Below are positions 6,574-13,430 of a stretch of DNA of 17,573 bases, one piece after another. Origin of the DNA: Candidatus Levyibacteriota bacterium. GTDB taxonomy: Bacteria > Patescibacteriota > Microgenomatia > Levybacterales > GWA1-39-11. Location: assembly GCA_016204525.1 (NCBI GenBank), contig JACQKO010000056.1:1-17573 (forward strand), written 5' to 3'. The notes under the pieces were generated by a model that was not told the origin of the DNA, did not search any database, and saw nothing but the letters and a program-made list of their open reading frames with translations. Every line of letters starts with the position of its first letter. The first letter of the stretch is position 1. Position numbers and translations under genes: made by a program.

Positions 6574-7551
6574 ATGAATTCTGATCTGCTCGTGATAGCT
6601 TCGATTATTATTGTCGGATTTGCGATTGTAATTTATTTTATTCGAAAACAAAATTCGAGCTCCGATTCTTCCCTAATCGAGTGGCTTAAAACTATGCAGA
6701 CCTCATTCGACCAAAACACGAAAACAATGAATTCCACTCTTTTATCGAACTCTAAGCAACTAAATGAGAGGCTTGATAATGCGGCAAGAGTTATTGCTGC
6801 AGTTCAGAAAAATATTGGCGAGATGTCTGAAATTGGACGCAGCATGCGAGATCTTCAGGAGTTTTTACAGAGTCCAAAACTCAGGGGGAATATTGGTGAG
6901 CAAGTTCTAAAAGAACTCCTATCTCAGTTATTACCGAAACAATCTTTTCATCTTCAATACGCATTTAAAAACGGAACTATAGTTGATGCCGCTATAAAAA
7001 CCGAGGCCGGAATGATTCCTATAGATTCAAAGTTTCCAATGGAGAATTTCAGAAAGATGCATTCGGCAAATTCGGACTCTGAGAAAAAAGCGGCAGAAAA
7101 AGAATTCGTCTCAGATGTTAAAAAGCATATTGATGACATTTCTAAAAAGTATATTTTGCCAACTGAAGGCACAATCGATTACGCGTTAATGTATGTTACG
7201 TCCGAATCTGTTTATTACGAAATAGTAAACAACTCCACTCTTTTTGACTACTCTCAAGAATTTAGAGTATTACCTGTTTCGCCCATGACTTTTTATGCTT
7301 ACCTACGAGCAATCCTCATGGGTTTTGAAGGGCAAAAAATTACCCAACATGCCCAAAAAATACTGGCAGGACTCCGCTCAATTCAAAAAGAGTACGAAAA
7401 AGTTGGTGAGAATCTCGATACGCTAAATAAACATGTAACCAATTCCTACAATATGATGGGGCAAATCGATAACGGTTTCTCAAAACTGGGCGAGAAAATA
7501 AAGACCACGTCAACCCTAGAACAAGAAGAAAAGGAACTCCTTGCAAGCTAA
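6574..7551 (+). CDS. rmuC: DNA recombination protein RmuC
   Basis: RmuC proteins limit DNA rearrangements between inverted repeats; they carry a PD-(D/E)XK-like nuclease fold. This one has 325 aa, shorter than E. coli RmuC (about 475 aa). Residues 4-23 form a membrane anchor, residues about 30-100 are a helical, coiled-coil-like stretch, and the RmuC domain follows with LRGNIGEQVLKELL, the catalytic-type IPIDSKFPMENF and a SPMTFYAYL segment. The reduction is mainly in the coiled coil. The stop overlaps by 4 nt the stop of the convergent flavin reductase gene. A link with this repeat-rich genome, where inverted repeats are abundant, is tempting but is inference. Confidence 0.92.
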   Translation: MNSDLLVIASIIIVGFAIVIYFIRKQNSSSDSSLIEWLKTMQTSFDQNTKTMNSTLLSNSKQLNERLDNAARVIAAVQKNIGEMSEIGRSMRDLQEFLQSPKLRGNIGEQVLKELLSQLLPKQSFHLQYAFKNGTIVDAAIKTEAGMIPIDSKFPMENFRKMHSANSDSEKKAAEKEFVSDVKKHIDDISKKYILPTEGTIDYALMYVTSESVYYEIVNNSTLFDYSQEFRVLPVSPMTFYAYLRAILMGFEGQKITQHAQKILAGLRSIQKEYEKVGENLDTLNKHVTNSYNMMGQIDNGFSKLGEKIKTTSTLEQEEKELLAS

Positions 7552-8246
7552 TAGCCGGGGAAATCTTCGCTTTTTATATTTTCCTCCCGAACCCCCATGC
7601 TTTTAGCTAACTTTTCCATTGCTTCTACAAATCCTCCCGGTCCAGAGATATAAAAAAGCGAATCTAAAAGATCCGGAACATTTTTACTAATTTTCTCCTC
7701 ATCAATTCGTCCATCTTCAGAGGTTACCACATAGGCCACTTTTCGAGCATCATCAGAAAGCGCATTTAATTCTTCTTGAAAAATAATTTCATTCCTATTG
7801 CTAAAAGACACCATTAACGTAAAAGGGATAGCTATTTTTTTGTCGCGCAAATAAACCAACATTGATCTTGCAGGAGTAATTCCGATACCTCCGGCCAAAT
7901 ACACTTTCCCCTTTGTGTCTTGTTCATCTAGGACGAACGTTCCGTGCGGCCCCCGCATTTGAACTTCTGAACCAATGGGCAAACTGCCAAGCGTTTTTTT
8001 AAAAGAACTTTTAAGTATTCTTGTCGTAATCATTAAATGCTCTTTTTCAGTTGGAGATGATGCAATTGAAAAGAAACGTGATGTCCCACGATCGTCAGGG
8101 TTTTCAATATTAAGAACCATTTTTATATATTGTCCTGGGATAAATTCGAATGTTGAAGCTCTTTCGAAATAGAAGGAATATGTGTCACGCGTAAGCTCTT
8201 CTTTTTTTATTAATCTAGAGGTAAAACTTTGGGGTGGATTCGGCAT
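7548..8246 (-). CDS. FAD-binding oxidoreductase (ferredoxin-NADP reductase superfamily)
   Basis: This 232-aa flavoprotein has the two-domain FNR fold. The FAD-binding beta barrel carries PGQYIKM and RFFSIASSP (57-65, the RxYSxxS motif). The NAD(P) domain has AGGIGITPARSM (118-129), a SGPGGFVEAM segment near 200, and the C-terminal EDFPGY that packs on the flavin. It would move electrons between NAD(P)H and an acceptor. There is no attached ferredoxin or globin domain, so the partner is unknown. The gene converges on rmuC with a 4-nt overlap and diverges from the cupredoxin-like gene 60 nt away. That pairing hints at shared redox or metal chemistry but is not proof. Confidence 0.92.
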   Translation of the reverse strand: MPNPPQSFTSRLIKKEELTRDTYSFYFERASTFEFIPGQYIKMVLNIENPDDRGTSRFFSIASSPTEKEHLMITTRILKSSFKKTLGSLPIGSEVQMRGPHGTFVLDEQDTKGKVYLAGGIGITPARSMLVYLRDKKIAIPFTLMVSFSNRNEIIFQEELNALSDDARKVAYVVTSEDGRIDEEKISKNVPDLLDSLFYISGPGGFVEAMEKLAKSMGVREENIKSEDFPGY

Positions 8247-8252
8247 GGAAAT

Positions 8253-8281
8253 AATATAAAATATTTCTTGCTTTTATACAA
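8253..8281 (-). promoter_or_regulatory. Promoter of the flavin reductase gene
   Basis: On the minus strand TTGTAT (8276-8281) and TATATT (8253-8258) are 17 bp apart, and the -10 ends 6 nt before the ATG. The predicted start of transcription falls on the start codon. This promoter overlaps the divergent cupredoxin promoter. Confidence 0.55.
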
Positions 8282-8297
8282 CATCTTATGCTAAATT
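8268..8297 (+). promoter_or_regulatory. Promoter of the cupredoxin-like gene
   Basis: TTGCTT (8268-8273) and TAAATT (8292-8297) are 18 bp apart, with TGC directly before the -10 as an extended element. The -10 ends 9 nt before the ATG. It overlaps the divergent promoter of the reductase, so the two may compete. Confidence 0.5.
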
Positions 8298-8306
8298 ATT
8301 TATATT

Positions 8307-8687
8307 ATGCAAAAACCTATTATTCTAATTCTCATCGCAGCTATTTTAGTAATCGGGGCCCTGTTCTTTTTAGTCTCTAAAAATCCTAGGAAGATTGGCC
8401 CCGGGTCAGCACCTATCCCCCGAACTGAAGTTACAGTAGGAAAAAACGGCTTCTCTCCACAGTCGCTAACAATTAAAAAGGGTGACACAGTGGTATGGAT
8501 TAATCAAAGCGGAGAAGATGCAACTGTTAATTCTGACCCCCACCCCACCCACAATTTGCACAGATTCTTAAATCTTGGCCAATTTCCATCCGGATCTTCT
8601 GCTGAAGCCACCTTCAACGAGGCAGGAACATTTGGCTATCATAATCATTTCAATCCTTCCCAAAAAGGCACAATAGTGGTAAAATAA
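8307..8687 (+). CDS. Cupredoxin-like secreted or anchored protein
   Basis: The protein has 126 aa. Residues 4-23 are a hydrophobic anchor or signal, so the domain should be extracytoplasmic. The rest is a cupredoxin fold, with GFSPQSLTIKKGDTVVWINQ and a final AGTFGY...GTIVV strand. In ordinary type-1 copper proteins the C-terminal loop reads YxCxxHPxMxG. Here the loop reads YHNHFNPSQKG, so the Cys, His and Met positions are N113, N116 and Q119. Five other histidines are grouped at 79, 82, 85, 112 and 114. It probably binds metal through histidines or has lost electron transfer. The gene diverges from a flavin reductase, and a hairpin repeat follows the stop. Confidence 0.85.
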   Translation: MQKPIILILIAAILVIGALFFLVSKNPRKIGPGSAPIPRTEVTVGKNGFSPQSLTIKKGDTVVWINQSGEDATVNSDPHPTHNLHRFLNLGQFPSGSSAEATFNEAGTFGYHNHFNPSQKGTIVVK

Positions 8688-8784
8688 ATACTACCAATAC
8701 TACAAATGCCACAAATACTACAAATATCTCAATGATTCATTGAAATATTGGTACTTATTGGTAGTATTTGACATTGGTAGTATT
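8686..8784. repeat. 9-bp repeat forming a long imperfect hairpin (second copy)
   Basis: The left half is built from 9-bp units such as AATACTACC and AATACTACA. The right half is built from their complement (GGTAGTATT). AATACTACCAAT at 8687-8698 pairs perfectly with 8773-8784. The centre, 8729-8743, is TCAATGA, one T, then TCATTGA. It starts at the cupredoxin stop codon and so may end that transcript. It is related to the element at 30-127, sharing TATTGGTACTTATT. Confidence 0.75.
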
Positions 8785-8799
8785 ACGAGCGGAGCGAGT

Positions 8800-8964
8800 A
8801 TGTGTTACAACTGTGGATGTGAGATGCCCGATGATGACATGGGCCATCCAAAAAACATAACAGAAAAAACCTTTGAAGAAGCCGCAAAAGCAGAAGGCCA
8901 AACAGTTGAAGAAGCAAAGAAAAATACCCTCGCTCTCCTCAAGAAACAACTCGGCGAAAAATGA
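8800..8964 (+). CDS. Small Cys-rich protein, MCYNCGC family
   Basis: The protein is 54 aa and begins MCYNCGCEMPDDDMG, followed by an acidic and basic helical segment ending in LLKKQLGEK. Small proteins with this start recur, by recollection, in Patescibacteria and some other bacteria; no function is known to me. Three Cys in CxxCxC spacing, followed by Asp residues, suggest a metal site, which is inference. The ATG at 8800 is preferred over a TTG at 8740 because the Cys motif begins there, a GGAG Shine-Dalgarno lies 5 nt upstream, and the TTG lies inside the hairpin repeat. Its stop TGA overlaps the following hairpin. Confidence 0.75.
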   Translation: MCYNCGCEMPDDDMGHPKNITEKTFEEAAKAEGQTVEEAKKNTLALLKKQLGEK

Positions 8965-9011
8965 TCACGCTTTGCGTGATCATCCTGAGTGAACGAAGTG
9001 AGTCGAAGGAT
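8961..9011. repeat. Double hairpin after the small Cys-rich gene
   Basis: ATGATCACGC (8961-8970) pairs perfectly with GCGTGATCAT (8974-8983) around a TTT loop and overlaps the stop codon of the preceding gene. Directly next, ATCCT (8982-8986) and AGGAT (9007-9011) enclose a member of the interspersed family with the core CTGAGnGAA...GTCGAAGG. There is no long T-run. It probably separates the small gene from the helicase transcript. Confidence 0.65.
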
Positions 9012-9017
9012 CTCTTG

Positions 9018-9026
9018 TGGTAAAAT
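9018..9026 (+). promoter_or_regulatory. Helicase gene promoter, extended -10
   Basis: TGG plus TAAAAT is an extended -10 ending 11 nt before the ATG. The 13 bases around it are identical to those before rmuC. No convincing -35 is seen; the expected place is occupied by the hairpin repeat. Confidence 0.55.
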
Positions 9027-9037
9027 AAACCACATTT

Positions 9038-11953
9038 ATGGCTCTTGATTTAAACCCCGAACAGAAAAAGGCAATAGAACACAAAAGCGGACCGCTTCTT
9101 ATAATTGCCGGCGCGGGAACAGGCAAAACCACTGTCATTACAGAAAGAATTAAATATCTGATTAAACAGAAACTGGCAAGACCGGAAGAAATTCTTGCTT
9201 TAACTTTTACTGACAAGGCTGCCAAAGAAATGGAAGATCGCGTTGATCGAATGATGCCCTACGGATATACGCAAATGTGGATCTCAACATTTCATACCTT
9301 TTGTGACCATCTCTTGCGGCAAGAAGGAATCGCAATAGGACTTACTCCCAATTTTAAATTGATGACCGAATCTGAAAGCATTATGTTTCTCAAAAGGAAT
9401 TTATTTAAACTTGACCTTGAATATTTCCGCCCGCTTGGAAATCCAAATAAGTTTCTCGAGGCGCTTCTTACCCACTTCGCCCGCCTTGCCGATGAAGATA
9501 TAACCTCTGACGAATATGTTCGCTTCGCTCAAAGTCAAAACTCAAAAGTCAAAACTCAAAATTCAAAAGAGGAAGAAATTCTTGAGAATAAAAAGACATT
9601 GGAATTGGCAAATGCTTATAAGCAATACTCGAACTTGAAGCTAAAAGAGGCCATGCTTGATTTTGCCGATCTAATTGCTCAAGCATTGTTTCTACTTAGA
9701 ACCAGAAAAAATATTTTAAAACACCACCAAGATCAATTCAAGTATATTCTAGTCGACGAATTTCAAGACACTAATTTTGCACAAAATGAACTTGCTATAC
9801 TTTTGGCAGGAACTAAACAAAATATTACGGTTGTTGCCGATGATGATCAGGCAATCTACCGCTGGCGCGGAGCCGCTCTTTCAAATGTTATTCAATTTCG
9901 AAATAATTTCCCCAAAGCCACAATCATTACATTAATTAAAAACTATCGATCAACACAAGAAATTCTAGACCGCGCTTATGCAATGATTCAGAACAATAAC
10001 CCCAACCGCCTGGAAGTCGTTGAAAATATTAACAAAAAATTAATTTCTGAAAGAAGAATTCGAGGCAAATCTGTCGAATTCATACTCACGGACCGTGTTG
10101 ATGAAGAGGCGGAAAAAATCGCCCAGAAAATTAAATCAATAATGAAAAGATCAAACTTCAAATATTCCGATATCGCAATTTTAGTCCGCGCAAACAACCA
10201 TGCCCAACCTATCGCAGTTGCCCTCACAAGAAATAAGATTCCCTACCAATTTTTAGGGCCTTCCTATCTCTTCCAACAAGAAGAAATAAAAAATTTAATT
10301 GCCTATTTTAAGGTTCTTTATAACCTTGAAGATTCGGTATCTCTATATCGAATTTTAAGCATGGATATATTTGGCCTAACTTCACGAGAGATTAACCATC
10401 TTCTTGCCTATACCCGCAAGAGAAATTGGACTCTATTTGAAGCGCTTGAGAATGCTGACGAAACAAGATTGCCGAATGAGGGAAAAGTAAAAGCCAACAG
10501 AATCGTCAAGATGATTCTAAGACATCTGGAGAAAGTTAAGCGCGATTCTCCCGGACAAATTCTCTATTATTTTTTGCTCGATTCAGGGCTCTTAAATTCG
10601 TTTCTCGACATCAAAACCGAGAAGGACGAAAAAGAAGCAAATAATATCGCAAAGTTTTTTGACAGGATTAAAACTTTTGAAACTTTAAATCCCGATGCAA
10701 ACATTTATTCAATTGTTGACTGGCTTGACCTTCAAATGGAGATGGGGGACAGTCCTCTTGTGTCTGACATAGACTTTAAGGAGATTAATGCAGTCAATAT
10801 TTTGACAGTCCATTCAAGCAAAGGTCTTGAGTTCCCGGTTGTTTTTATGGTGAATCTTGTAGTCGACAGGTTCCCAACGCGTGAGAGACGAGAAAAAATT
10901 CCTTTAGACGAACAGTTAATAAAAGAGATCCTGCCAGAAGGTGATCATCATCTTGAGGAGGAGAGACGACTTTTTTATGTAGGGATGACTCGAGCGCGTG
11001 ATCTATTGTTTTTCACTGCCTCAAGGTTTTATGCAGACGGAAAGCGAGAAAGAAAAATATCGCCCTTTGTGTTTGAGGCACTCCCCGACCTTTCAAAGAA
11101 AATCGAAATCGAACAGGAGGCAAAACAATTATCATTTACCGAAACAATAAAAGACTACCAAGAAACTCCCCAGAAGCTAACAGCCAATAGCCAACAGCCA
11201 ATAGCTATAGAGCGAATTTCTTATTCCCAATTGCAAAGTTTTGATATCTGCCCTCTTCATTTCAGGGCAAGACATTTACTAAATTTACCAACACCTCAAA
11301 CCGCTCCGCTTTCTTTCGGAAGCTCGATTCACGATGCTTTCTATTATTTTTACGAGGCTCTTAGACATGGAAAGAAGCAAACATTATCCGACTTTTTGAA
11401 TTTACTGCAGGCAAAATGGATCTCAGAAGGATATTCAGATAAGTCTTATGAGAGAAAGATGTTTGCTTTGGGCGAGAAGATAGTCAAGGATTATTATAAA
11501 AAAATGTTTGATCCCAAGAATCTACCTATTTCTCTTGAGTTGCCTTTTGCTTTTTTTCTAAATCGCGATAAAAAACCGCCGGTTAAAATTGTTGGCAAAA
11601 TCGACAGGATAGACAAAATTGAGAATGGAAAAATTGAAATTGTTGATTACAAGACAGGAAAATCTGAGGGAATGTCGCAATTCAACTATACACTGCAACT
11701 TGGTGTTTATGCTCTGGCCGCAACAGAAGTTGAAGACAAAATTTTAAAACAAAAGCCTGAAAACATTAGAGTTTCGCTTTTGTATCTTGAAGAAGGTAAG
11801 AAGAAATCGGAAGATATGACTCAGGAACGAATAGATGAAATTCGCGAAATGATTCTTAAGAAGATCGAACAAATCGAATCAAGCGAATTCAAATGCTCAA
11901 GAAGCATCCTCTGCCAGAATTGTGAGTATAAAATACTATGTCAAACAAACTGA
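9038..11953 (+). CDS. UvrD/Rep-type helicase fused to a RecB-like Fe-S nuclease
   Basis: This 971-aa protein joins a superfamily 1A DNA helicase to a nuclease. Helicase motifs: Walker A AGAGTGKTT at about 24-32, LTFTDKAAKEM, D240-E241 in VDEFQDTN, DDDQAIYRWRGA, the HSSKGLEFPVVF motif and YVGMTRARDLL. The C-terminal domain is a PD-(D/E)XK nuclease with H765, D856 (GKIDRID), D870 and K872 (DYKTGK). C738 together with C959, C962 and C968 (CxxCxxxxxC) matches the AddB/Cas4 four-cysteine iron-sulfur clasp. The layout suggests a single-chain end-resection enzyme in double-strand break repair, like AddA/AddB merged. Two 7-bp repeats lie in frame, at about 166-177 in the helicase and about 713-722 in the linker before the nuclease. 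Confidence 0.93.
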   Translation: MALDLNPEQKKAIEHKSGPLLIIAGAGTGKTTVITERIKYLIKQKLARPEEILALTFTDKAAKEMEDRVDRMMPYGYTQMWISTFHTFCDHLLRQEGIAIGLTPNFKLMTESESIMFLKRNLFKLDLEYFRPLGNPNKFLEALLTHFARLADEDITSDEYVRFAQSQNSKVKTQNSKEEEILENKKTLELANAYKQYSNLKLKEAMLDFADLIAQALFLLRTRKNILKHHQDQFKYILVDEFQDTNFAQNELAILLAGTKQNITVVADDDQAIYRWRGAALSNVIQFRNNFPKATIITLIKNYRSTQEILDRAYAMIQNNNPNRLEVVENINKKLISERRIRGKSVEFILTDRVDEEAEKIAQKIKSIMKRSNFKYSDIAILVRANNHAQPIAVALTRNKIPYQFLGPSYLFQQEEIKNLIAYFKVLYNLEDSVSLYRILSMDIFGLTSREINHLLAYTRKRNWTLFEALENADETRLPNEGKVKANRIVKMILRHLEKVKRDSPGQILYYFLLDSGLLNSFLDIKTEKDEKEANNIAKFFDRIKTFETLNPDANIYSIVDWLDLQMEMGDSPLVSDIDFKEINAVNILTVHSSKGLEFPVVFMVNLVVDRFPTRERREKIPLDEQLIKEILPEGDHHLEEERRLFYVGMTRARDLLFFTASRFYADGKRERKISPFVFEALPDLSKKIEIEQEAKQLSFTETIKDYQETPQKLTANSQQPIAIERISYSQLQSFDICPLHFRARHLLNLPTPQTAPLSFGSSIHDAFYYFYEALRHGKKQTLSDFLNLLQAKWISEGYSDKSYERKMFALGEKIVKDYYKKMFDPKNLPISLELPFAFFLNRDKKPPVKIVGKIDRIDKIENGKIEIVDYKTGKSEGMSQFNYTLQLGVYALAATEVEDKILKQKPENIRVSLLYLEEGKKKSEDMTQERIDEIREMILKKIEQIESSEFKCSRSILCQNCEYKILCQTN
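9533..9567. repeat. 7-bp tandem repeat in the helicase gene
   Basis: Five 7-bp units follow the pattern AxTCAAA (AGTCAAA, ACTCAAA, AGTCAAA, ACTCAAA, ATTCAAA). They encode a Gln/Asn/Ser/Lys-rich stretch at residues about 166-177, between helicase motifs, where family members vary in length. Confidence 0.8.
11176..11203. repeat. 7-bp tandem repeat in the helicase-nuclease linker
   Basis: Four 7-bp units (GCTAACA, then GCCAATA, GCCAACA, GCCAATA) encode residues about 713-722. This lies between the end of the helicase core and the first cluster cysteine C738, so it forms part of the interdomain linker. Confidence 0.8.
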
Positions 11954-11965
11954 TGTTTATACTGC

Positions 11966-12012
11966 TTGCACTGAGCGAGCGTAGCGAGTCGAACGGACAA
12001 AATCTTGTGCAA
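11966..12012. repeat. Inverted repeat between convergent helicase and RNase P RNA genes
   Basis: TTGCAC (11966-11971) pairs with GTGCAA (12007-12012). Between them lies CTGAGCGAGCGTAGCGAG plus TCGAACGG, a member of the same interspersed family as 8984-9009. It sits where the two convergent transcripts end, so it could work as a two-way terminator. The 74-nt gap holds nothing else. Confidence 0.5.
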
Positions 12013-12026
12013 TCCCAACTAAAAAT

Positions 12027-12411
12027 GCCAGGAAGAGAGTAAGCCAGATTCTGTTCTTAGACTGTCATCTATCTAAGTAACGATATTTTTTCGTCAACTT
12101 CCCGCCTCATCGGCGGGTGCTCTCAACCCCGATACTCCTGTAATGCAAGTAATAACGTATCGGAAGGGGACGCACCATTCGGTGCATCCTTCGAGATTGC
12201 AGCGGGTAGGATTCCCAAGTTTCACCCTCACTCTTCTCTGTTGGTCTCAGATCCTGTTAATTCAGGATCTGTTTCGAGCGCCACTTGTGAGCAAAGTGCT
12301 CGAACACTGGAACTTGCGTTCCGGAGCTTACGCCCCATCCCCGGCATTACACCTGTCTGGACTTTCCTAGACGCACCAGAACGGTACATCTCGACAATCC
12401 TTCTTCCTGGC
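12027..12411 (-). ncRNA. rnpB: RNase P RNA
   Basis: RNase P RNA is the catalytic part of the enzyme that removes tRNA 5' leaders. On the minus strand the 5' GCCAGGAAGA (12402-12411) pairs perfectly with the 3' TCTTCCTGGC (12027-12036), forming helix P1, which sets both ends at about 385 nt. Conserved parts are visible: GGAAAGTCC (P4 strand, CR-I) near the 5' end, GTGAGGGTGAAA in the middle, and near the 3' end GATGACAGTC followed by ACAGAATCTGGCTTA, equivalent to the ACAGAACCCGGCTTA of E. coli. Overall it looks like the common type A. A T-run (12021-12025) follows P1 directly and may end transcription. Open frames overlapping this interval on both strands are not genes. Confidence 0.93.
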
Positions 12412-12417
12412 TTACGT

Positions 12418-12446
12418 ATTATATAACAAACTCGTTCATGAGGCAA
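12418..12446 (-). promoter_or_regulatory. RNase P RNA promoter
   Basis: On the minus strand TTGCCT (12441-12446) and a perfect TATAAT (12418-12423) are 17 bp apart. The 5' base of helix P1 (12411) is 7 nt past the -10, exactly where transcription should begin, so promoter and RNA fold support each other. Confidence 0.85.
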
Positions 12447-12451
12447 ACCGA

Positions 12452-12490
12452 CACGAGGGGCGACCTGAGCGCTTAGCGAAGGACCTCGTG
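12452..12490. repeat. Inverted repeat at the miaA 3' end
   Basis: CACGAGG (12452-12458) pairs perfectly with CCTCGTG (12484-12490). The interior is a degenerate copy of the CCTGAGCG...CGAAGG family. The miaA stop (12473-12475) lies inside it, so the last codons of miaA are repeat-derived. It may also end the miaA transcript ahead of the RNase P promoter. Confidence 0.55.
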
Positions 12491-13378
12491 CCTAATTAGC
12501 CTCAAAATTCTCTCCTCAAAACCCGGTTGACCAATATCAAACCATACAATATTTTTATTCTTCTTGAACCATGTCATTTGCCTTTTTGCATATTGATAAT
12601 CGGAGATCACCCACTTCTCCTTTGCCTCCTCAAGTTTTATTTTTCCGGCCAAATAATCAAACAATTCCTTGTAGCCACTTGCTTTTCTTAGCTGGGAAGA
12701 TAATTGTTCATAGTTTTTAAATAATTCTTTTGCTTCGTTAATTGCCCCCATTTTTAATCTTTTCTTAACTCGAGCTATAATTCGCTCCTTTAGATCGTCC
12801 ATCGAAGTCTTAAGGCCAATTATTAAAACTTCGCTTTCTCTTAATACAGCTGTCGAATTGTTTTTGGTATGATCGATCATTCGATCACTAATTGAGACTT
12901 CAATTGCGCGTACTAATCTTCTTCTATTTTTAACATCGGATTTATTCATCTTATTAAAACGCTCAGGGGAGAGATTTCGTAAATTTTCCTGAAGCTTTTC
13001 GAGAGATAAACTCTCAAGTTTTTCTCGAAGTTTTTGATTTGGAGGAATATTAATCGTTTCGATTTTCCCAAATAACGAATCCATATAAAATCCCGTCCCC
13101 CCAACAATAATTGGAATTTTATTTTCTTTCTTTGCTTTTTCAACCAAAGGGCGAACTTTTTCAATAAACTCTCGAACTGAAAAAGATTGACTTGGGGATA
13201 AAATATCTACAAGATACGTTGAAACAGATTTATCTTTTCCGGAGATTATATCAGCACCGCGATAAACTTGCACGGAGTCGGCGGAGATTAATATTGAGGG
13301 AAGTAATTTTGAAATTTTAAGAGCAAGATCGGTCTTCCCAACCGAAGTTGGACCTACAATAAATATAGCTTTCTTCAC
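12473..13378 (-). CDS. miaA: tRNA dimethylallyltransferase MiaA
   Basis: MiaA adds a dimethylallyl group from DMAPP to N6 of A37 in tRNAs reading codons that start with U. The 301-aa length is normal. The P-loop GPTSVGKT is at residues 9-16, followed by SADSVQVYRGADI (the DSxQ substrate loop), the VDILSPSQSFSV segment, IIVGGTGFYMDSLF, RRLVRAIE and a C-terminal QYAKRQMTWFKK motif typical of the family. The start is GTG; no in-frame ATG fits before the P-loop. A TATAAT ends 5 nt upstream, so it can be transcribed apart from HU. Its last codons fall in an interspersed repeat. With TsaD this gives both major A37 adenosine modifications in one window. Confidence 0.95.
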   Translation of the reverse strand: MKKAIFIVGPTSVGKTDLALKISKLLPSILISADSVQVYRGADIISGKDKSVSTYLVDILSPSQSFSVREFIEKVRPLVEKAKKENKIPIIVGGTGFYMDSLFGKIETINIPPNQKLREKLESLSLEKLQENLRNLSPERFNKMNKSDVKNRRRLVRAIEVSISDRMIDHTKNNSTAVLRESEVLIIGLKTSMDDLKERIIARVKKRLKMGAINEAKELFKNYEQLSSQLRKASGYKELFDYLAGKIKLEEAKEKWVISDYQYAKRQMTWFKKNKNIVWFDIGQPGFEERILRLIRHEVLR

Positions 13379-13383
13379 GAGCT

Positions 13384-13389
13384 ATTATA
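13384..13389 (-). promoter_or_regulatory. -10 box of miaA
   Basis: A perfect TATAAT (minus strand) ends 5 nt before the GTG start, predicting transcription from the G of the start codon. No clear -35; the upstream DNA is a 7-bp repeat overlapping the HU stop codon. Confidence 0.5.
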
Positions 13390-13402
13390 CTCATTCCTAA
13401 TC

Positions 13403-13430
13403 TCTAGTATCTAGTATCTCCTATCTCACT
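13403..13430. repeat. 7-bp tandem repeat across the HU stop codon
   Basis: The unit TCTAGTA occurs twice exactly, followed by the variants TCTCCTA and TCTCACT. The tract overlaps the last Arg codon and the stop (13421-13423) of the HU gene and fills most of the gap to miaA. Confidence 0.7.

Noticed and set aside
6357..6651. Minus-strand open frames across the rmuC upstream region
   Set aside because: They are built from hairpin repeat sequence and run into rmuC; no start signals or protein motif.
8740..8799. Upstream TTG start extending the small Cys-rich protein by 20 residues
   Set aside because: The extension is encoded by the hairpin repeat, whereas the ATG at 8800 has a GGAG Shine-Dalgarno and begins the MCYNCGC motif.
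12027..12411. Loss of the GGU motif in RNase P RNA loop L15
   Set aside because: On comparison from memory with E. coli M1 RNA, a GGGGTT segment lies at the likely equivalent place, so no loss can be claimed.
12143..12446. Open reading frames on both strands between the helicase and miaA
   Set aside because: They coincide with RNase P RNA, whose P1 helix, conserved segments and promoter are all visible.
13403..13430. Start of a CRISPR array
   Set aside because: The 7-bp units are directly adjacent, without spacers. No direct repeats of 24-40 bp with spacers occur anywhere in the window.
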